DNA of 64,000 nt from Semisulcospira habei (taxonomy: Eukaryota; Mollusca; Gastropoda; Semisulcospiridae): NCBI GenBank assembly GCA_036245525.1, contig BTPG01000006.1, forward strand, positions 67,326,708 to 67,390,707. The letters run 5' to 3'. A program made the translations under genes and the position numbers. Every line of letters starts with the position of its first letter. Within the stretch, counting starts at the first letter, position 1. This document shows positions 1 to 42,589 of the stretch, in pieces. A model generated the notes under the pieces. It saw nothing but the letters and a program-made list of their open reading frames with translations, was not told the DNA's origin and searched no databases.

Positions 1-62
1 TTGTTGAGGTGACTCCTACTGGAGACACCTCAAAAAAGCGTAATTGACAGCCAAAGGGTTAA
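1..62. repeat. PalB hairpin element, right half (cut by window start)
   Basis: Ends in GACAGCCAAAGGGTTAA. PalB is a perfect or near-perfect palindrome of 85-95 bp, TTAACCCTTTG...GGTAGC...TTTTWGTYGMGRTGATTCC, then its complement; here only one arm is inside the window. Confidence 0.7.
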
Positions 63-512
63 AACAGATTTACAGTCTAAATTGCAAAATATAATATGTA
101 GTTCACACATATTACCGGTGCCCTTGAACTATCAGGGCTGATTCATCTCCCTCTTTACAGACGCTTCCAAAATTTGAAAGTCATCATACAGGGTGAATGT
201 ATGAGCTAAACAATCTAATACAGATTCAAGAGCAAAAGAAATGCAACATTTTTGAATTCCAAAGATGTTGCATTTCTTTTGCTCGTCAGTATGTGTTTTA
301 CTCTGGTTGAATTGAGATTTGTCGTGATGGGTGAACGGTGAAACAGCACACACACCTAAGCAGTGAAGCGAACTACGGAGCAGTGTTGGCCCCCGCTGCT
401 GTATAACTCCTGAAGCTCCTGCTGGAGGGGGGAGTGAAACGGGGAGGGCGGCCCGCGAATCATCCCAGCCTAGAACCATGGTCACAAGGTCAAGGCTACG
501 TCATGCACTAAA
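62..512. other. No supported gene; GC-rich patch at 360-480
   Basis: Mostly AT-rich. The minus strand of 360-480 is GC-rich and open in more than one frame after a possible TTCTAG acceptor near 466; it might hold the missing terminal exon of the filament gene, but no frame is convincing. Confidence 0.3.
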
Positions 513-609
513 TTAACCCTTTGTTTGTCAGTAGCACTGTTTGGTCGAGGTGACTCCTGCGGGAATCATCTTGACAAAAAGCGCTACTGACTGACAGACA
601 GAAGATTAA
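513..609. repeat. PalB hairpin element, complete
   Basis: TTAACCC start and ATTAA end; arms TGTCAGTAGCACTG and CGCTACTGACTGACA pair around CCTGCGGGAATC. Confidence 0.75.
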
Positions 610-938
610 GTAATGGTGTGTGCACAGTTGTGAGAAATAACTGAAATCTCTTTTAGAAACTTTCAAGATGGTTTAGGAAGAAAAGGACTATGTAATGAAC
701 GCCCAGCGTGTTTAATGAATCTGCAAATTTGCGCCCCATTATCTGAAGCTAAGAAAAAAGACACTGGCCACCTTCAATCTGAACACAACGCATTGCTAAG
801 GGTCTCTCTGTCATTATTTTTTCCTTTTAGAATATAGAGTATTTAAAAAAAAAATGCACCTGGATGTGTCCCTCGATCTACTAGGCACCTGCATAGTGGA
901 GCAAGGGTCCATTGTGTAGACTCATGGACGTTTGTTAA

Positions 939-1147
939 ATAATTAAATCCTGAGGCTGAATTTTTTTTTTTTTAAATCGCTTATTGTCCTTTGAAGGCTA
1001 TGTTACAGATTAGAAGACAGATCAACTGTGTTAGTTCAAGGGTGGTGCCAGAATAACTTCAGGCGCCAAGCTATTCTGGCACTACCCTCGAACTATTATG
1101 GTCAAATTTGTTTCAAGCTTTGAGTGTATCAGAATGAAAAGGGTTAA
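939..1147. repeat. PalA hairpin element, left arm of core shortened
   Basis: PalA elements run TTAACCCATTACATCCTGAG ... hairpin of GGTGCCAGAATAGCTTGGCG and its complement ... GATGAAAAGGGTTAA, about 215 bp. This copy has lost part of the loop (ATAACTTCAGGCGCC). Confidence 0.8.
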
Positions 1148-1194
1148 CTCGTTTGCGGCCAGCCGCCGGATGCGGCTGGCTGCGAATGCATTAA
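1144..1194. repeat. Short TTAA-bounded palindrome
   Basis: TTAACTCGTTTGCGGCCAGC facing GCTGGCTGCGAATGCATTAA around a CGCCGGATGCG loop. Shares its left TTAA with the preceding PalA. Confidence 0.8.
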
Positions 1195-1419
1195 CCATAT
1201 ATCTCTGGCAGAGGGAACTGAGTGGGTGTATTGAATGCAGGGTCAAAGCAGGGGGTCACTGGAACATTTAACTAACTATAGAGCATAGATGAGAGAAGCA
1301 TTCGATACAGTATACACACCGAGGAAGAGTGCAGATCTAAATGTCTGCATGTATAACCATATCCAGGGTTGCGTGATTCCCCATGACTGACCACTCAGTA
1401 TGTGAACTGGATGGGGCGT

Positions 1420-1537
1420 TTAACTCGCTCACAGAGCCCCACATCAATAGCTGGGAAAGTTGCCATATACCATTGCCTCCGGCAACGCTATATGACACTT
1501 CCACAGCTATTGATGATGGGCACCTTGAAGGAGTTAA
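1420..1537. repeat. TTAA-bounded imperfect palindrome
   Basis: TTAACTC ... GAGTTAA ends; arms CATCAATAGCTG / CAGCTATTGATG and GTTGCCATATA / TATATGACAC around CCATTGCCTCCGGCAACG. Confidence 0.7.
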
Positions 1538-2396
1538 AAGCAGAGAGGAGTGCTTCCCCTTAGGATGTATACTGAAACATTAAACACTCAGTTAAATATC
1601 AAGGCTCAAAAGCAGGCAGGGAGATGTGTATACAATTGGACAGCAGATATTAATGTCAGAAAACATAATGCAGGAATTTATTTTTAAAAAAGTGCAACAA
1701 CAATAGAAAAGAGTTTCCCCATCGCCTGCTAAAGCCAGCACAATACTTTGGATCTACACGCCTGCAAAAGGAATGTTTTGGATCCCAGCATGTCCCAAAT
1801 TCAACATAACAGTGCAGGGTAGTTTAATAAACTAAGTACCACGCACCATGCAAGCTATGAGGATAAATACTGCAAATACTGTTGTATATTTTGTACATGT
1901 AATGCACACACTAAAGTTTATGTTTTCTACTGACTATAAGCTACCATGCACTGTATACTGACCAGCAACCAAAATGCAGAAACTCTTCCAATGATGTCAC
2001 GTTTCATTTGCTCATCAGTATAGGAAAATAGCACACTTAATCATTTTCCTAGGCTATATTCTTCTCTTAGTCTTAGTGTCTTTCCATTCTTTTCCCATTT
2101 CAATGGATCGTTAGTATGAGTGTAACAAACATCGCCTTCAATTTACATTCAGGCCCGCATAATTTCTATGGTGTGGATGTAAATTTCTATACTGTCTGCA
2201 CATATAGTGCACCCAAGTAAGTTTGATTCATTCCAACATTGGTCAAGACTAAGTTCAAATTCCTATATGCACAGAATACTGTAAATCTTGAAATGTCCAC
2301 TGAAAACATTAGTAAAATCAAGCGAAACAAGCAAATGTTAAACCCTCAAATCATTTTGTGCACATTTTATCAAAACCAAATTTCAAAGATCCCCTC
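1538..2396. other. No gene or repeat recognised
   Basis: AT-rich unique-looking sequence with scattered stops in all frames. Confidence 0.6.
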
Positions 2397-2610
2397 TTAA
2401 CCCATTACATCCTGAGGCTGACTTTGTAAAATTTGCTTATTGTCCTATGAAGGCTACATTACAGATTAGGAAATAGATTCACTGTTTTAGTTCAAGGGTG
2501 GTGCCAGAATAGCTTGGGGCCTCAGGCGCCAAGCTATTCTGGCACCGCCCTTAAACTATCAGTCAAATTTATTTCAAGCAATGGGTGTATCAGAATGATA
2601 AGGGTTTTAA
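2397..2610. repeat. PalA hairpin element, complete
   Basis: TTAACCCATTACATCC start, loop GGGCCTCAGGCGCC, end GATAAGGGTTTTAA. Confidence 0.85.
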
Positions 2611-2995
2611 TGTCATGATGTACTTTTCCTGACACACACAGCGTTGCCTTGTAACTAAGCATCCAATAATTTTGAGATTACACACAATCCCACACTGGTT
2701 AATGATTTCACATTCTGGTAACATGTTCTGGCAACCCTTCCAAGCAAATGTATCTAACCTGGGCTGGGACCCACTTCACTGTAGAGAAGGTTCGTTTAGC
2801 AGATAGTTGAGGAAATTCTTTTTCTGCAAGCAAGACAATATATAGCTAGTACATTAGTAACTTAACAAGAGTGCCGCCTCATCATAGAATGTAATGCAGC
2901 CTGTTATTTTATCACTGACTTCAGTGACATGCCTAACCAAGTCCCTGACCAACATGGTCTTACGGCTGACATGTGCACAGCCATGTGCACGCCAA

Positions 2996-3195
2996 TTAAC
3001 CCGTTTAATCCCATGGCCATATTTCCCATGTGACCCAGTGACTGTACTATAGTTGCAAAAGATGGATTGACCATCACAATTCCAGGGTAGTGCCAGATTA
3101 GCTTGGCGCCTGATGGCGCCAAGCTAATCTGGCACTGCCCTTGAATCATGTTTGTTACATCTCCTGCTGTAGGGCATCAGGGCTAAATGGGTTAA
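2996..3195. repeat. PalF hairpin element, complete
   Basis: PalF elements carry the core GTGCCAGATTAGCTTGGCGC and its complement, flanked by GGAGATGGATTGACCATGAT-type sequence, and end TTAACCC/GGGTTAA. Here the loop is CTGATG. Confidence 0.85.
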
Positions 3196-3793
3196 CATAT
3201 TATGGACAAGCCGTATCTGGATAATGGCTTTTAGCCACAAGATCCCTATGCAGTATGCCTTGAATGTATTGAGGCCAACGTCAGAATAAGGATGTTTCGC
3301 TTACAGAGATCTTTTTATTCAACATCTAACTCTCAATACCTTTGTCTATATGCCCTTTTCGCAATCTTTCCATGAAAATTTGTTGAAGTCCTGTAAAGGT
3401 GGAAATCTGTAGAGGTGTGCATGGCTAAATTTTCCCACGTCACACGTTATCTTCCCTTTTGTTTCTCTTCTCGTCTCAGTATACCAACTCTGTGTGAACT
3501 TTTTGCCCTATAACATCCCTAGAATAGCAAACAGTACTAAACAGATAAATTAACTGAATGTAAACAAAATCGCATCATCACCTAAATACAACTCCTGAAC
3601 CAAAAGGTGGAAATGAATAAAGAGGAGAGTTCAGAGATGGTTCATCAATTCAACAATAGGATAAAAAGGTTATCAGACAAATAGATTAAAAAGTCAGGAA
3701 CAAAATCTACATGTACGTGCAGTGAGAATTGGAAGTGCATAATAATCATAATACAACCGGGTTAGTGTACATGCGACTATGAAACACGAAATC
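3196..3793. other. No gene recognised
   Basis: AT-rich; nothing beyond short shadows. Confidence 0.5.
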
Positions 3794-4040
3794 AGGAGCG
3801 GATTTTGGGGGTGTGCACTTGTGCACGTGCACACCCCCCTGAATGCACCAGATTGCACAGATTTTAACCATTATTTTCAAATTTTTCCGGGGGGGGGGGG
3901 GGTATGCCCCGGACCCCCCCCTAGTTCACTTGCCTGCTTCGCAGGCTTGCGCTTGTGGCTTCGCAACTTCGCACGCAACTTCGCATTAATAGTTTCAGGG
4001 AAGAGTGCACACCCCCTTAACAATGGCAAAATCCGCCCCT
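3794..4040. mobile_element. MITE with AGGRGCGGATTTTG ends
   Basis: 247 bp with inverted ends AGGAGCGGATTTTG and CAAAATCCGCCCCT and inner pairing of GGGTGTGCAC with GTGCACACCCCC. The centre has a run of 14 G (about 3889-3902) facing a C run. A short GAAAT stretch occurs on both sides. Superfamily not assigned. Confidence 0.65.
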
Positions 4041-4105
4041 GGAAATTAGACTGGCGATAATAATGTGCTGTGTGCTGTTTGGAGTGTGCTCAAGACTAGT
4101 GAGAA

Positions 4106-4406
4106 TTTAACCTTTGGCTGTCAGTGCCATTTTTTGTTGAGGTGATTTTGGCAGGAGTCACCTGAAAACATTCTGCCCCAGGAACGAAATCCCCAAATTT
4201 TCAGGTTGCCCTCTAAAGGACTGTATTACAAGTCTAGAGACAGATCGAGTATAATAGTTCAAGGGTGGTGCCAGAATAGCTTGGCGCCTATGGGCGCCAA
4301 GCTATTCTGGCACCACCCTTGAACTATCATGCTCGATCCATGTCTTGCTGTGGTGTTTTGGGGCTGAATGAGTTAACAAACAATGCTACTAACAGTTAAA
4401 GAGTTA
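4106..4406. repeat. PalB element split by a PalA-like element
   Basis: Left PalB half TTAACCTTTGGCTGTCAGTG ... and right half CTACTAACAGTTAAAGAGTTAA lie on either side of a PalA/F-type hairpin (about 4165-4375, core GGTGCCAGAATAGCTTGGCG, loop CTATGG) that ends GGGGCTGAATGAGTTAA. Confidence 0.7.
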
Positions 4407-4617
4407 ATCCATTACATCCTGAGGCTGATTTGTAAAACAATTGCTTATTGTCCTATGAAGGCTACATTACAGATTAGGAGATAGCTCAACCATTTTAGTT
4501 CAAAGGTGGTGCCAGAATAGCTTGGCGCCTGAGGCGCCAAGCTATTCTGGCACCACCCTTGGACTTGAACTATCATGGCCAAATTTTATTTCAAGCGATC
4601 AGGATGAAACAGGTCAA
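4403..4617. repeat. PalA hairpin element
   Basis: Starts at the TTAA that ends the preceding PalB; TTAATCCATTACATCCTGAG, loop CTGAG, with a small GGACTTGAAC duplication in the right arm. Confidence 0.8.
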
Positions 4618-4739
4618 GGTGCAGAAAGTTGAAAATTGAAAGCATCAGAAGGTGGCTGGGCCTGTGAGCTTGTGGGTAAGGAGAGAGGACGTCATTAAAA
4701 TTAAAAATAAAACAAAAAGAGCTGGAACAGAGGAGCAGA

Positions 4740-4955
4740 TTAACCCCTTCACTGCCAGGAAAAAGTGAACACGATCCAGCTGCAAGAGACATATATCCTC
4801 ATGCACCCCCATGACTGCGGGGGCTCATGAGGATCTACGCCCCTTGCTGAGTCCAATGTGTATCCATGTTTCTTGGGCGGTGTCGGCTTTTGGTCATTAA
4901 ATGAACCAAGATTTCAGAAGCTAAAATGTATGTATGGTGGCAGGGAAGGAGTTAA
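4740..4955. repeat. PalD hairpin element, complete
   Basis: PalD elements: TTAACCCCTTCACTGCC end, a hairpin of GCAAGAGGCATAGATCCTCA with a CCCCCGC/GCGGGGG apex, a long asymmetric arm with TGAACCAAGATTTCAGAA, and GGCAGGGAAGGGGTTAA end. About 216 bp. Confidence 0.85.
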
Positions 4956-5249
4956 TCAGGGGCAGATCAACTGCAGATTAAAAAATGCTCAAAAGTTTAC
5001 CATGGCGGCACAGAGCATGAGGTCCTCAGCCAGACTGTCAGACTGAGAATCTTTTTCTCACTGGGCGTACGTTTGTAAAATACTGGGATTACATGCACTT
5101 TTAATCCTCGGGTCACAGTCTAGCAGTTGCAAAGAATGGATTTGACCATGATATATGTAGTTCATGAACCATCACGGTCAATCCATCTCTACTGGCGTCA
5201 GTCAGGCCGTATCGAATGATGCGTGGGCTCCGAATTTAGTGGATATTAC

Positions 5250-5386
5250 TGGTAACCCCTTCAATGCGGATAGGCGACGAACAAAGCACAACTGCAAGCG
5301 GCATAGATCTTCATAAGCCCTGACAGATGTAGGGGCTCATGATGGAGGATCTACACCTCTTACTGGTCCCAGTAATTGTGTTTTGT
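5250..5386. repeat. PalD element, partial
   Basis: AACCCCTTCAATGCGGA and the diverged hairpin CATAGATCTTCATAAGCCC / GGGGCTCATGATGGAGGATC. Confidence 0.6.
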
Positions 5387-5467
5387 TTAACTCATTCGAG
5401 ACGTGCCACCTACGGATACGCGGCGGTTCGCCGCGTATCCGTAGGCGGCACGTCTCGAATGATTTAA
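5387..5467. repeat. Perfect CpG-rich TTAA palindrome
   Basis: TTAACTCATTCGAGACGTGC, then CTACGGATACGCGGCG facing its complement around GTTC, closing CATTCGAATGATTTAA-like. Nearly perfect over 80 bp and unusually rich in CpG. Confidence 0.85.
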
Positions 5468-5543
5468 CCCTTTGGACGCAAGTAGCACATTTTATCCTGC
5501 TGGAATCACCTTGATAAAAAGCATATTAACAGCCAAGGGCTAA
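5464..5543. repeat. PalB element, shortened, sharing TTAA with the previous palindrome
   Basis: TTAACCCTTTGGACGCAAGT ... ACAGCCAAGGGCTAA; the left arm is partly deleted. Confidence 0.7.
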
Positions 5544-5664
5544 ATGGGCATGAGTGGGTCTAAAAAAAAAACCTATGCTTCATGCTGGCCGCATTTACGC
5601 GTTCTTGTTTCAAGTGAAGGAATTATCAGGTGTTCCGTTGACAATGGTTTGGACAGTGAAGAGG

Positions 5665-5757
5665 TTAACCCTTTGTGAGTCGGTAGCAGTTTTAGTTGCG
5701 ATTGATTCCTACCGGAATCATCGCGACTAAAACTGCTACCGACACACAAAGGGTTAA
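5665..5757. repeat. PalB hairpin, complete and near perfect
   Basis: GGTAGCAGTTTTAGTTGCGA faces its complement around TTCCTACCGGAA; both ends AACCCTTTGTG / CACAAAGGGTTAA. Confidence 0.9.
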
Positions 5758-6734
5758 TGTGGTAGACAGGAGCTTCAGACAATATGATGCAGCAACCGGG
5801 CCATGGCAACTAAGAGTTTACAATCTACACCCACTGCTCATTTTTTTTTTTTTTTTCACTATGACCCATAAACAAGTGACGAGTTATCAGTGTCCACACA
5901 TGCAGTGAAAGTGTTGTTATTTTTTCAGACAACAAAATGAAAAGTTATATTTTTGAAGTTAAAATAAATGGACAACCGCCTACTTTTGAAAGTATGCTTG
6001 CAGATCAAAGGTGGCCGATCAGAGTTTTCTTTTTCATGGGCAAATTCTTGTCTTTTTTGTTTGTTCATCTGTAATTGTACATCTCCCATGCAGTAACACG
6101 CTGTTATTTTTCACACAGTTGATTTTTCAGTTAATTCTCACCCATGAATGAATAAAGCAATTTTAGTTTCTTACAAATGTAAACATGGCTTTGAAGTTAA
6201 GCATTAAAACTTAAAACATGACACTTGATTACGATGTCATCAAATGGTTGTTACTTGACATTTCCAAACTGCATATTACTGGTAACAAATGTTATAACGG
6301 ATTTCAATTGAAACAGGTCTACGAATTATGAATTATCAGACAAATTTTGCACAAAAACATTAAACTGCAGTGATTATTTCATTAAATCAAACATTAGAGA
6401 GTGAATTTGCGAAACTTTGTGCGATAAAACTGTGAAGACATCTAACTCCAAACATAAATTTGTTTTGACACATTGAAACTAAAATTGAGTTCTAAGCGCA
6501 ATCAAAGGACACCTGTCCTCACCGATTTATTAACGACTGTGCCGTTTCCTCGTATAGTCGGCTGTGATGAGCTTACCCCAGAGACATATTTTCTCATGGG
6601 AGCACTTCCCATCTTTTGTGCGGAGGCCCCAGCGTATGGCTGTCCTGTTGTAAGAAAATGAAAGTTGACACAGTTATAATGGTGTACGTGCCCTTCAGAT
6701 AAGTGAGGTGAGATATGAAGACGATGTAGTTCTC
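5758..6734. other. No gene recognised
   Basis: AT-rich intergenic or intronic sequence with a T run at about 5838. Confidence 0.5.
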
Positions 6735-6910
6735 TATAGCCCTTTCCCTGCCTGGAAATTGTGAACATGATCCAACTGCAAAAGACATAGATCCTCATTA
6801 GCCCCTGCAGTTGCAGGGGCTCATGAGGATCTATGTCGCTTGCTGACACCACATTGGAGTGGACAAAGATTTCAGAAACGTAATCAGAGATCTCTGGCAG
6901 TGAATTGTTA
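6735..6910. repeat. PalD element, shortened right arm
   Basis: CATAGATCCTCATTAGCCCC faces GGGGCTCATGAGGATCTATG around TGCAGTTGCA; the distal arm with CAAAGATTTCAGAAACG is abbreviated. Confidence 0.75.
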
Positions 6911-7072
6911 AAAATGCATGCATCAAAGGCTCGACACTAAGCTCTTTTTGTCTGAGATGTGGTCAGCAAGAACTACATGGCAGTGTACACATCCGAGGTG
7001 AGCAGTGAAGGATAAATTAATTCAGCTTCCAGAATGTGTGCATACCCGCATACCCGTTTGTGTGAGCACTCA

Positions 7073-7190
7073 CCAAATAGCCCCACTCTGGGAGTGCATC
7101 ACAAGCACACTTCTGTTCAAATGAGATGCTGAGCATCTCATTTGAACAGAAGTGTACTTGTATCGAACTCCCGGAGTGGGTCTATCTGGG
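7073..7190. repeat. Long palindrome
   Basis: CACTTCTGTTCAAATGAGAT faces its complement around GCTGAGC; outer arms CCACTCTGGGAGT / ACTCCCGGAGTGGG also pair. No TTAA ends; not one of the named families. Confidence 0.8.
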
Positions 7191-7371
7191 GAGTAATCCC
7201 GCCAACAGTATGGATAGTACAGACTTTTGCAACTTTGAAAGGCAACAAGATAATCTGTGACCATGATGAAATACCATTTTTGAATCTGACTGCTATAAAT
7301 ATTTATGAAATCTGACCATATGCCAAAAATATGGTGATATAATAGGGTAGTAAGCCGCAACATCAACATAC

Positions 7372-38951
<31,580 letters not shown>

Positions 38952-39146
38952 CTACTCTCACCATGCCCATACATACACAATCCACAAACAATCCCTCGCA
39001 TTTACAACAAAAGGCTTAAGGCAGTCGACCAAGCATAACTAGGCTTGTTGTCGCGTACCCCTCAGTGTCTTAAGACTCACTGATAAAAACAAACTCATCG
39101 TAACTGGAGGCAACACTTTCATGACCAAAGACAAATGATTCAACCG

Positions 39147-39371
39147 TTAATCCCTTCACTGCAAGTGGATGCAGAGTGCCTTTTTAAAATCCTTGTTAAA
39201 TCATCACCAAAGAACACAAGCTGCCCAGGGAACATGTATACCGGTAGATACAAATGTGGTGTCAGCAAGAGGCATTGATCCTCATGAGCCCCCACAACTG
39301 CGGGAGCTCAAGAGGATCTATTTCTCTCGCATTTGGATTGTGTTAACTTTTCTTCACAGTAAAGGGGTTAA
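39147..39371. repeat. PalD hairpin element
   Basis: TTAATCCCTTCACTGCAAGT start, hairpin GGCATTGATCCTCATGAGCC with apex CACAACTGCGGG, end GTAAAGGGGTTAA. Lies about 200 bp upstream of the filament start codon. Confidence 0.8.
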
Positions 39372-39429
39372 ACACTATCAGAAAGCTGCAGAAGATGAAC
39401 AAATCATAACTGCACGAGATAAAATTAAA

Positions 39430-39545
39430 GAATCATAATAATTCAAGTGTTGGGCCTGATTAGTTTGGCTAATCTGCCACTATTCTTGAGCTATTGCAGT
39501 TAATCTATCTGCAGCAGCTGGTCCTGAAAGTGAAAGAGATAAAAC
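39430..39545. repeat. PalF remnant
   Basis: ATAATAATTCAAGTGTTGGG and CTGCCACTATTCTTGAGCTA with AGTTAATCTATCTGCAGCAG; strongly decayed. Confidence 0.45.
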
Positions 39546-39580
39546 AATACACTGGTGGTGACATACACACTTGTTATCTC

Positions 39581-39626
39581 CCTTAATTCGCTACTGATGA
39601 TAGCAATAGCGAATCAAGGGAGAAAA
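39581..39626. repeat. Short palindrome
   Basis: CTCCCTTAATTCGCTA and TAGCGAATCAAGGGAG around CTGATGATAGCAA. Confidence 0.75.
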
Positions 39627-40149
39627 GCAGTGTGGGTGAATTGAAGACCTAGTTCTGGCTTAGAAATGTAGTGTTTGATCACCAGATAAGTTTTCAAGGG
39701 AGGAACAATTTGAGTGCTTGGTGAACAAATTCTCAATGTGATTTAAGGTACAGGGTATAGGTGTGAGGGGGAGGGAGTAGGGTGGTAGAAAGGGTGGGGT
39801 GGTGGAGGGGGCGGAAGGGGACTGAGGAACCTAGCAGTTCTTATGCAATACCACATTTTTGTTATGATGTGCGTAGTTTTCTGTTTTTCTTAACTGTTAT
39901 TGTGCTTTGTGTTGGCCTCAGTCGGTTGCTTGGCGTCAAACCCAACTAACTAAATGTTGTAATTAATTGTCAGTAGACAGCTGCTTGTCAAGTAAAACAC
40001 AGACTTGTGGTATTTGACATTTGTAGGTACTTGTTTCGGACAAAAACCTGTCCCTTTCATTTTTTTCAACTTTTTGGTCCGATGAGGGGACACTTCAGCT
40101 GCTTTCTCTGAGAAAAGTTTGTTGTCCCATTGTAGTGTCACACAACCTA
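39627..40149. other. Intergenic, nothing recognised
   Basis: Contains a GT/GGGGTGG-rich patch near 39760-39820. Confidence 0.45.
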
Positions 40150-40156
40150 CCTAGCT

Positions 40157-40936
40157 TTGATGAAAGAATATAACAGAATCCTGAAATCTGCTTCCTCCAA
40201 AACCCTCTACGCTACTGTGAATACACTCTTAGACACATCTAAAGACTCTCCTCTCCCCAACACACACAGCAAAGAAGAACTCCCGTCCGCCTTTTCCACC
40301 TATTTTTCTGACAAAATGCCAACTCTGCGTAACAACCTCAATACTCTACCTTGCCCTCCCGACCCCCCCCCCCCCTTCACTGGCACTCCCCTCTCGTTTT
40401 TCCGCCCTGTCTCTCAAGATGAAGTTCTCAAAACCATAAAGTCTATGCCTGTCAAAACCTGTGAACTAGACCCTCTTCCGGCTTCTCTCTACCGTGATGG
40501 CCTTCCACAACTTTTGCCCTTTATTACTGACATCATCAACACATCTCTAGAAAATGGCTCCGTCCCCGATATCTTCAAGTCAGCCATCGTCCGTCCTCTC
40601 CTCAAAAAACACAACCTCGACCCAAACGAACTCAAGAACTATCGCCCAGTCTCCAATCTCTCTTTTCTGTCCAAGCTACTTGAGAAGGTTGTTCTCAACC
40701 AGCTCAACCTCCACCTCGCCGTCAACAATTTTCTCAGTCCCTTCCAGTCTGCCTATCGCAAACATCACAGCACTGAAACATCCTTTCTAAATATCCTGAA
40801 CGATCTTCTTCTCTCAACTGACACGGGCAACATCTCCCTTCTTAAGCTACTCGATCTCTCTGCCGCCTTCGACACTATTGATCACTCTATCCTCCACAAC
40901 CGCCTTCACCACTACTACGGCATCACTGACTGCTGA
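40157..40936 (+). pseudogene. CR1/L2-like reverse transcriptase, upstream segment
   Basis: 259 codons, SKEELPSAFSTYFSDK through the first catalytic Asp motif FDTIDHSI. The frame ends at a TGA (40934-40936) where the next motif continues in another frame. Confidence 0.75.
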
Positions 40937-41568
40937 CTCCTGGTTTTTCTCCTACCTCTCCGACAGACAGCAGTCCGTCATCATCGACGGCGTCTCTTCT
41001 CACCCAGTCAGGCTCTCCTGCGGAGTTCCACAGGGGCCCGTCCTGGGCCGGTCCTTTTTACACTCTACACCTCTCCTCTGTCTAACATCATCCAGTCTCA
41101 TCACATACACCACCACCTCTACGCTGACGACTCACAACTACTAGACAAAGACAAACCTGACAACATTCAGACACTCCTGACTCGCACGGCTGACTGCTAC
41201 GAAGACGTGAAAAACTGGATGACAGCAAACAAACTTAAACTGAATGACGACAAAACGGAAGCCATGCTGGTAGGCACCCGCCAGAAACTTTCTCAGCTCC
41301 CCTCCTTTCTCCATCTTCAACTCGACAGCACCCCCATCCCCCTCTCTGACTCGGCCAAGAACCTCGGCGTTATCCTCCATTCCTCTCTTTCTACTTTGTC
41401 TCTGCCCGGGCCTGCTATTTCCACCTCCGTCGCATCAGTCAGATCAGAAAATACCTCACCACTGAAGCTGCCACCAAACTTGCTGTCTCTCTCATTTTGT
41501 CTCGCATTGACTACTGCAACTCTCTCCTTTCCGGCCTTCATCACTCCAGCACTCTCACTCTCCAGCGC

Positions 41569-41578
41569 NNNNNNNNNN
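41569..41578. other. Assembly gap (10 N)
   Basis: Ten N. The 450 bp before it (41116-41568) and the 460 bp after it (41579-42039) are near-identical copies of the same LINE segment; the left copy stops exactly at CTCCAGCGC, where the right copy continues. Confidence 0.95.
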
Positions 41579-42589
41579 ACCTCTACGCTGACGACTCACA
41601 ACTACTAGACAAAGACAAACTCGACAACACTCAGACACTACTGACTCGCACGGCTGACTGCTATGAAGACGTGAAAAACTGGATGACAGCAAACAAGCTC
41701 AAACTGAACGACGACAAAACGGAAGCCATGCTGGTAGGCACTCGCCAGAAACTTTCCCAGCTCCCTCCCTCTCTCCACCTTCAACTCGACAGCACCCCCA
41801 TCTCCCTCTCTGACTCGGTCAAGAACCTTGGCGTTATCCTCGATTCCTCTCTTTCCATAGTCGTCTCCGCCACGGCCCAGGCATGTTATTTCCACCTCCG
41901 CCGCATCAATCAGATCAGAAAATACCTTACTACCGAAGCTGCCACCAAACTCGCTGTCTCTCTGATCTTATCTCGCATCGACTACTGCAACTCTCTCCTT
42001 TCCGGCCTTCCTCACTCCACCACTCTCACTCTCCAGCGCGTCCAGAACAATGCTGCCCGCCTCGTCCTCAGAAAGAAAAAATATGACCACATCACTCCCC
42101 TGCTCAAGCTCCTCAACTGGCTCCCCCATCCCCCAATGCATCCAATACAAGATTCTGTCTCTCTGCTACAAATCCCTGAACAACTACGCTCCTGCCTATC
42201 TCTCCAACTTACTTCACCCCTACACTCCTCCCCGCTCCCTCCGCCTCCTCATTCCCCGAACCAAACTCAGCACTTTCGGCCCCCGCTCCTTCTCAGTATA
42301 CGGTCCATCTACCTGGAACACTCTCCCACTCTCTCTCCGTCAGAAACACTCGCTCTCCTCCTTCCAGTCCGCCCTCAAAATTCACCTCTTTCAACACTGA
42401 GTTCTAGCACTATATCACCACACACCAAGCTGACCGTCGTACTGTATTTTCACTATTTGTGTTACGTGAGTCATTGTCTAAAGCGTGCGCATGCGTGTGT
42501 GAGTTGTGAGTGCGCGCTTAGAGTTATAATTATTATAAGATAAGCGCATTATAAGTACCGTAATTATTATTATAAATACTATTGGTCAC

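Larger units (their letters stand above)
40150..42575 (+). mobile_element. CR1/L2-like LINE fragment, broken, spanning an assembly gap
   Basis: 5'-truncated non-LTR element between the two host genes. RT motifs appear in changing frames: NYRPVSNLSFLSKLLEKVV and LDLSAAFDTIDHSIL (frame of 40157-40936), LSCGVPQGPVLG (after a shift near 40935), YADDSQLLDKDK and NWMTANKLKLNDDKTEAML, KNLGVILDSSLS, and SRIDYCNSLLSGLP. This motif set is that of CR1/L2-type LINEs. At least three frame changes occur. The 3' end is AT-rich with TTATTA repeats (42515-42575). Part of the RT region is present twice around the N run. Confidence 0.82.

Noticed and set aside
40950..42400. Two independent LINE copies in tandem
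   Set aside because: The duplicated piece begins and ends exactly at the N gap, so a contig overlap is the simpler reading.
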